Source: Paracoccaceae bacterium | GTDB lineage: Bacteria; Pseudomonadota; Alphaproteobacteria; Rhodobacterales; Rhodobacteraceae | Reading direction: 5' to 3' | Length of the DNA stretch: 24,017 bases | Assembly (NCBI GenBank): GCA_011523445.1 | Contig: WTGT01000141.1 | Location: 1 to 24,017 of the forward strand | Program-made: the position numbers and the translations under genes | Part shown: piece by piece, positions 23,993 through 24,017 of the stretch | Numbering within the stretch: the first letter of the stretch is position 1 | How the letters are laid out: each line of letters starts with the position of its first letter | The notes under the pieces: model-generated | Database searches by the model: none | The model's input: the letters and a program-made list of their open reading frames with translations, nothing else | What the model was told of the DNA's origin: nothing

Positions 23993-24017
23993 TGTATTTG
24001 GTTAACTATAATTTATA

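Overview
The window looks like a chromosomal segment from a moderately AT-rich alphaproteobacterium. This rests on an alphaproteobacterial-style UbiG (ubiquinone synthesis), a TRAP transporter, a FadR-type GntR regulator and several enolase-superfamily and IlvD-type acid dehydratases, a mix typical of marine or soil Alphaproteobacteria. The assignment is inferred from protein character; there is no rRNA or tRNA here. I see no insertion sequence, CRISPR array, phage gene or tRNA.

Layout. The left edge (1-780) is an accessory toxin-antitoxin-like pair: the tail of an upstream gene, then a RES-domain protein overlapping it by 4 bp. A 438-bp non-coding stretch with direct and inverted repeats follows. 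From 1219 to 10406 most genes are on the minus strand. Read in transcription order they are an ABC carbohydrate importer (binding protein, two permeases, ATPase), an IlvD/Edd-family sugar-acid dehydratase, a DMT permease, an N-formylglutamate amidohydrolase-family protein and an iron-type alcohol dehydrogenase. At 10770-11837 a Gfo/Idh/MocA oxidoreductase runs divergently with its own promoter. From 11957 to 17692 (minus) lies a TRAP operon: binding protein, mandelate-racemase-family enzyme, DctQ, DctM, and a phytanoyl-CoA dioxygenase-like Fe(II)/2-oxoglutarate oxygenase. From 17904 to 20806 (minus) is a three-gene operon: a second mandelate-racemase-family enzyme, a zinc alcohol dehydrogenase and a KduD-like SDR. 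A divergent GntR/FadR regulator (20909-21643) follows. The right end holds ubiG and, convergent to it, an AT-rich Fic/HTH gene whose catalytic histidine is replaced by glutamine.

How it fits together. The middle 20 kb reads as an inducible catabolic island for a sugar acid or related polyhydroxy carboxylate. Two importers bring in substrate, three dehydratases of two unrelated folds can make 2-keto-3-deoxy acids, and four or five dehydrogenases handle the redox steps. The most concrete regulatory signal is a 17-bp near-palindrome (TTTTRGT-ATG-AYCAAAM) found twice. One copy lies just downstream of the -10 box of the TRAP operon, the other in the divergent region between the regulator and the enolase/ADH/SDR operon. 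I infer that the GntR protein represses both operons and itself. No sugar-acid kinase or aldolase is in the window, so the lower pathway must lie elsewhere. Both transporter operons carry a GC-rich stem-loop immediately after the binding-protein gene, which would allow excess binding protein over membrane subunits.
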